Positions 5,890 to 8,639 of a stretch of DNA of 8,639 bases are shown in pieces. Made by a program: the position numbers and the translations under genes. The stretch's first letter is position 1; each line of letters starts with the position of its first letter. The stretch lies in assembly GCA_043744175.1 (NCBI GenBank), contig JAYTVD010000022.1, positions 1 through 8,639 on the forward strand, given 5' to 3'. The notes beneath the pieces were generated by a model that was not told the DNA's origin, made no database searches, and saw only the letters and a program-made list of their open reading frames with translations. The stretch comes from JANMEX01 sp043744175. GTDB taxonomy: Bacteria; Pseudomonadota; Alphaproteobacteria; Rhizobiales; Rhizobiaceae.

Positions 5890-6175
5890 CACACCAGACT
5901 GGATGAAAGCAGCTGCACAAGCCGCGTGGAAGCGCATGGGATTTGTAAATGACCGCCTAGACCAAGTGCAACATTTAGAAACTGAACTTCATGCAGCCTA
6001 CGAACGCGGCATTGCGCGAGAGCGCGAACGGGCGGCGAAGGTGGCGGCAAACTATATTGAGAAACCGCTCAAAGGAGCAACGGGATGGACAGAGGACCAA
6101 ACCGACTTTTACGAAACAGGCGGGGCCGATAACGCAATCGCTATTGCCGCCGCTATCCGTAAGGTAGACGAATGA
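5882..6175 (+). CDS. Small unknown phage protein ending in AAAIRK
   Basis: The 97-residue protein starts at ATG 5882, seven bases after GGGGA (5870-5874), overlapping the previous gene by 8 bases. The first 65 residues are mostly helical and charged (ERGIARERERAAKVAANYI). The last part, DNAIAIAAAIRKVDE, is a pattern common at the C-termini of small phage early proteins. No motif tells its role. Its last codons share a 16-base identical stretch with the end of the next gene. It is one of a row of small accessory genes between the SLOG block and the integrase. Confidence 0.72.
   Translation: MADTPDWMKAAAQAAWKRMGFVNDRLDQVQHLETELHAAYERGIARERERAAKVAANYIEKPLKGATGWTEDQTDFYETGGADNAIAIAAAIRKVDE
6149..6164 (+). 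repeat. 16-base direct repeat, copy 1 (3' end of the gene at 5882)
   Basis: GCCGCTATCCGTAAGG occurs here and again at 6438-6453. Both copies are in the same reading frame (Ala-Ala-Ile-Arg-Lys) and each lies 12 bases or less before a stop codon. The copies are 289 bases apart. Confidence 0.85.
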
Positions 6176-6176
6176 G

Positions 6177-6464
6177 ATGAAACAGCAATTCTTAAAATGC
6201 GATGCTGTCAATTGTGATCATGTTGAAACCCATGATCAGCTAACTGTCGACATGGTAAATAAGCCGTGTCCAAAATGTGGCGCAAACTTATTGAACGATC
6301 GGGATTGGGCTGACTTCCTTGCATTTAGTGCTCTTATAAATGGCGCAGCGGACAGTGCAACCGAAGCGGATGATAAAGCACTTGTTTCATTTGGAATGCA
6401 CAATGGCAATTTTGATTTGTCAATCAGACCTATTCGGGCCGCTATCCGTAAGGGGGAGGAATGA
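6177..6464 (+). CDS. Small zinc-ribbon-like phage protein
   Basis: The 95-residue product has C8, C13, C31 and C34. The last pair is CPKCG and the first pair is C-x4-C, so the first 35 residues look like a zinc ribbon. The rest is mixed (DWADFLAFSALING, then a polar stretch) and ends in RAAIRKGEE, the same tail as the previous protein. ATG 6177 lies one base after the previous stop and has no strong ribosome site of its own, so coupled translation is likely. The function is unknown; nucleic-acid or protein binding would fit the zinc ribbon. It overlaps the next gene by ATGA. Confidence 0.75.
   Translation: MKQQFLKCDAVNCDHVETHDQLTVDMVNKPCPKCGANLLNDRDWADFLAFSALINGAADSATEADDKALVSFGMHNGNFDLSIRPIRAAIRKGEE
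6438..6453 (+). repeat. 16-base direct repeat, copy 2 (3' end of the gene at 6177)
   Basis: This is the second copy of GCCGCTATCCGTAAGG, again encoding Ala-Ala-Ile-Arg-Lys just before the stop. It runs directly into the strong AGGGGGAGGA ribosome site of the next gene. Confidence 0.85.
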
Positions 6465-6658
6465 TGGCTGACTGGCGATCCACACCATGGGCGCTTCTAG
6501 CTGCCGCAGAAGAATGTTTAGATCGAAAAAAGTGGGATGCTCATATGAAAGAAATTGATAAAATCGCACCGAACCCATTTCAACATGGCCGCGAACATCA
6601 ACACCAACAAATTAGGACAATACAGCAGAAAGCAGCCGATAAGCTGATTTGGTGTTGA
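6461..6658 (+). CDS. Small unknown protein, His/Gln-rich C-terminal half
   Basis: This is a 65-residue protein from ATG 6461, or 64 from ATG 6464. A very strong purine run, AGGGGGAGGA at 6451-6460, lies directly ahead; spacing suits ATG 6464 slightly better, but ATG 6461 overlaps the previous stop as ATGA. The N-terminus (DWRSTPWALLAAAEECLDRKKW) is a helix with two tryptophans, and the C-terminal half has HGREHQHQQ. I recognise no family. The strong ribosome site argues that it is translated. It ends two bases before the next ATG. Confidence 0.62.
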   Translation: MMADWRSTPWALLAAAEECLDRKKWDAHMKEIDKIAPNPFQHGREHQHQQIRTIQQKAADKLIWC

Positions 6659-6660
6659 CT

Positions 6661-6861
6661 ATGACTGAGCGCATCATTTCCGCGACTACGGCCCCACAAT
6701 CCATCGAAGCCTATGCCGTCATGGTCAATGGCGAGATAATAGTCGAACGGCTGCACCCGATTGGCAGGGTGGCAGATGCGACCGCGCAAGCCAAGAATTT
6801 CGAGAAATATTACCCAGATGAGACCGCCGAAGTGGTCAAAGTTAGAATTGAGAGGATTTGA
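6661..6861 (+). CDS. Small unknown phage protein
   Basis: The 66-residue protein starts at ATG 6661, two bases after the previous stop. It has no clear ribosome site, so coupled translation is likely. It appears to be one small alpha/beta unit: IEAYAVMVNGEIIVERL (two strands), a helix TAQAKNFEKYYPD, then VVKVRIERI. This order resembles small phage hypotheticals with the pattern Y-A-V-x5-I-x7-T. No function can be given. Its stop TGA shares its last base with the next ATG. Confidence 0.68.
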   Translation: MTERIISATTAPQSIEAYAVMVNGEIIVERLHPIGRVADATAQAKNFEKYYPDETAEVVKVRIERI

Positions 6862-7244
6862 TGATGACTACTGAAATTGAAAAAATGGTTACTCGGTTTC
6901 TGTCATGGAAATTGCCAGATGACTTTAGTCCAGATGGTGGGATCAAATATCAAAAGGTCGCGGGGACACCCGAAAATCCGCATATTTTCAGCCCAACAGG
7001 AACAAACCTTATGACGTACTCACAAGCCAAGGCGATGATAAGGCATATAATTGAATGGCGAGAGCCTAACGCTCCAAAACTTGAAAAACAACGAGCATCA
7101 GGGATTGTCAACTTTGGCGGGGGTCTGATGAAATTCGCATATCCATCGGCAGCAGAGGCGCGGCTAGAAATGTTACACCGCTGGCCAAACGGTGGCGGAT
7201 TCTGCCGTGTGGTCCCTGTCATAATCACTCCTATTGAGGAATGA
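6861..7244 (+). CDS. Conserved phage hypothetical (RFLxWKLPxDFxPDGGI family)
   Basis: This is a 127-residue protein from ATG 6861 (126 from ATG 6864), with AGAGGA at 6851-6856. The block VTRFLSWKLPDDFSPDGGI followed by PTGTNLMTYSQAKAMIRHI is one I recall from many alphaproteobacterial phage and prophage proteins of unknown function. After it a second segment, NFGGGLMKFAYPSAAEARLEML, ends in FCRVVPVIITPIEE. The second part may be an extension, since the recalled family often ends soon after the QAKxM helix. TTG 6858 is in frame but unnecessary. The gene precedes the DUF551 gene by six bases. Confidence 0.82.
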   Translation: MMTTEIEKMVTRFLSWKLPDDFSPDGGIKYQKVAGTPENPHIFSPTGTNLMTYSQAKAMIRHIIEWREPNAPKLEKQRASGIVNFGGGLMKFAYPSAAEARLEMLHRWPNGGGFCRVVPVIITPIEE

Positions 7245-7250
7245 ATCCCA

Positions 7251-7505
7251 ATGACCAACTGGCAACCGATAGAGACCGCGCCACGGGATGGGACGCCGTT
7301 TGTGATATGCGTGGCAGATGAGGGCTTAGAAAGCTATGAAATAGGCAGCTATGCCCCTCTTATCGGTAAAACTTTTACCCCTGTTGAGGGCGGGCTTTAT
7401 CGTAAGATCAATACAATAATTAATGAATGGAACGGGTTCAATAACTTTCACAAAGCTACCCACTGGATGCCATTACCAGCCCCACCAAAGCCGGAAGGCG
7501 AGTGA
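7251..7505 (+). CDS. DUF551 domain protein
   Basis: The 84-residue product begins TNWQPIETAPRDGTPFV and ends near HWMPLPAPP (71-79). These are the two hallmarks of DUF551, a small family common in phages and prophages with no proven function. The length is normal. ATG 7251 has GAGGA at 7236-7240, ten bases ahead and within the previous gene. It is a typical accessory gene of early phage operons. It ends one base before the next ATG. Confidence 0.9.
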   Translation: MTNWQPIETAPRDGTPFVICVADEGLESYEIGSYAPLIGKTFTPVEGGLYRKINTIINEWNGFNNFHKATHWMPLPAPPKPEGE

Positions 7506-7506
7506 G

Positions 7507-7725
7507 ATGAAACGCGCCCGCACATTCCTACGTTCTGAAATCCAAGACGCGATAAGCCTTGGCGCTGAACACGGCATGTGCGTAGTGTTGCGCCCGAACG
7601 GCGAAATCGAAACATTCCCCGCTATCCACAGGGCGGGTCGTTCCAACGTCATTGACATGTCTGCACATTCGGAGGGCGATAAAGCCTTGATGAAATGGCA
7701 GGCTAAACATGGTGGTCACGGTTAA
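7507..7725 (+). CDS. Small unknown protein directly before the integrase
   Basis: The 72-residue protein starts at ATG 7507 with GGAAGG at 7493-7498, eight bases upstream. The pattern is a helix TFLRSEIQDAISLGAEHG, two strands MCVVLRPNGEIETF, then a polar tail ending KHGGHG. A helix followed by x-P-N-G-x-I is common in small phage proteins next to integrases (from memory, those with RAIKGAxxAG and DPxGKIxI). Excisionase genes often lie here, but this protein lacks an obvious winged-helix recognition segment, so I do not call it Xis. It overlaps the preferred integrase start by 17 bases. Confidence 0.72.
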   Translation: MKRARTFLRSEIQDAISLGAEHGMCVVLRPNGEIETFPAIHRAGRSNVIDMSAHSEGDKALMKWQAKHGGHG

Positions 7726-8639
7726 AATGCAGGGCGTTCACAAAATGGTGAAAACGCTGGCTGGCGGCAAAGTGGTTGAATACCACTACGCTTGGCGAGG
7801 CGGGCCGCGCATCATGGCGAAAGCCGGAACCAAAGCATATTTGGCCGAATATCTCAGGCTGACAAAATTCAGGGAGCGGGCAAGCGGGCAAGCTACTATT
7901 GGCGCTTTGATTGATAAATATCGGAAGTCGGAGAAATTTACCGGACTGCGGCCGGTCACACAGAAAAGCTATGGGCGCATCATTGATCTGGTTAATGCTG
8001 AATTCGGGGATATGGAGTTAATCGCGGTCGAGGCTAAAGGGTCACGAACCATTTTTCTTGAATGGCTTGCGCAATGGCGCAACACGCCGCGCATGGCGGA
8101 CCTTATGCGTTCCGTTTTCGCCCGCGTCCTATCATTCGGTGTTGACCGCGAGGCAATCATCCGCAACCCTCTAATGGGTGTGGAGCGCATGTCCAAAGGC
8201 TCGAGAGGCGATATTATTTGGCCTGTTGCAACGCTCAACCACTATATTGCCAATGGGCAACCTCATTTAGTCGAGGTTGTTATCAATGCGATATGGACAA
8301 TGCAGCGCCAAGCCGACTGTCTGGGGATGGTTCCTATGGCGTTTGACGGGGAGCGGGTGCGCATCAAGCAATTCAAGACGGGCGCTCTTGTGTGGGTTCG
8401 CCCTGCCCCGCAATTGCTACCCATTTTGCAGCGGGCAAAAGATCGGCGGCAAATTAGGGTGCATTTGAACAGTCGCGGCCTGAAATGGACAAGCGACGGA
8501 TTCCGCGCCTCACTAGCAACTGACTTCGCCCGGTTCGGCATAACCGGATTGACGTTCCATGACCTGCGCGGCTCGGCAATCACTTATGCCTATGCTGCAT
8601 TGACCATGAGCATGTCGAGAGACGACGCGATCAATGAAA
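7709..8639 (+). CDS. int: Tyrosine-type phage integrase (3' end cut by the window)
   Basis: About 310 codons are present and the frame is still open at the right edge. The N-terminal part holds basic strands (VHKMVKTLAGGKVVEYHYAW) and an arm-binding or core-binding helical region from about residue 60. The catalytic domain shows R200 in WTMQRQAD, K223 in KQFKTGALV, and H284 and R287 in LTFHDLRGSAIT. The later His/Trp and the tyrosine nucleophile lie past the edge. It would recombine attP with a chromosomal attB. Numbering is from ATG 7709; ATG 7727 (304 codons) is equally possible because neither has a good ribosome site. Its position at the downstream end of a recombination operon is lambda-like. 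Confidence 0.92.
   Translation, partial: MVVTVKMQGVHKMVKTLAGGKVVEYHYAWRGGPRIMAKAGTKAYLAEYLRLTKFRERASGQATIGALIDKYRKSEKFTGLRPVTQKSYGRIIDLVNAEFGDMELIAVEAKGSRTIFLEWLAQWRNTPRMADLMRSVFARVLSFGVDREAIIRNPLMGVERMSKGSRGDIIWPVATLNHYIANGQPHLVEVVINAIWTMQRQADCLGMVPMAFDGERVRIKQFKTGALVWVRPAPQLLPILQRAKDRRQIRVHLNSRGLKWTSDGFRASLATDFARFGITGLTFHDLRGSAITYAYAALTMSMSRDDAINE

Noticed and set aside
7365..7379. Quasi-palindrome GGTAAAA-C-TTTTACC in the DUF551 gene
   Set aside because: AT-rich, and as a hairpin only about five pairs could form; short enough to be chance.
8258..8279. CAACCTC / GAGGTTG inverted repeat in the integrase gene
   Set aside because: Seven pairs with an eight-base loop inside coding sequence; weak and not near a regulatory position.
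8263..8583. A 106-codon open frame on the minus strand, and another at 7969-8238
   Set aside because: Both lie entirely antisense to the integrase, whose catalytic motifs are clear on the + strand. They have no recognisable motifs.
1..8639. CRISPR array, tRNA, rRNA or insertion sequence
   Set aside because: No regularly spaced repeats, no cloverleaf-like segments, and no transposase or terminal inverted repeats were seen.

Overview
The window looks like the early, recombination and replication end of a temperate phage or integrated prophage from an alphaproteobacterium, most likely Hyphomicrobiales (Rhizobium, Brucella/Ochrobactrum or Mesorhizobium-like). This rests on protein types (RecT, phage SSB, a RecD/Dda-like helicase, a DUF2493 SLOG protein, DUF551, a tyrosine integrase), on several small proteins of the kind seen in rhizobial prophages, on GC content near one half, and on tightly packed co-directional genes. 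Host assignment is inference; no host gene is present.

Layout: every supported gene is on the + strand. A 3' fragment of an unknown gene (1-120) is followed by recT (133-1155), a small unknown gene, a DEDDh 3'-5' exonuclease with an ExoX-like C-terminal domain (1410-2141), a Cys-rich small protein, an SF1B helicase with a TTG start (2425-3534), a small unknown gene, a 15-codon mini-ORF and ssb (3834-4334). Next come a short helical protein, a DUF2493/SLOG protein (4570-4941) and a putative zinc-binding protein. From 5275 to 7725 lies a run of small accessory genes: a three-part composite ORF, two genes with the same 3' end, a zinc-ribbon protein, a conserved phage hypothetical, a DUF551 protein and others. 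The window closes inside a tyrosine integrase gene (7709 to past 8639).

How it works together: RecT anneals single strands, SSB coats them, the helicase and the DEDDh exonuclease process DNA ends, and the integrase joins the phage to the chromosome. With int at the downstream end, the order resembles the lambda left operon (bet ... int, att), so attP would be expected just past the right edge. Most junctions are ATGA, TTGA or TAATG overlaps or gaps of a few bases. I found no convincing promoter or terminator, so the region reads as one translationally coupled transcript started upstream. No stretch over 300 bases lacks a gene.

No clearly new defence or mobile system is visible. The least explained signals are an 18-bp-arm inverted repeat inside the DUF2493 gene, a GC-rich palindrome inside a 15-codon ORF directly before ssb, a composite ORF at 5275-5889, and a 16-base repeat that gives two neighbouring genes the same C-terminal residues.
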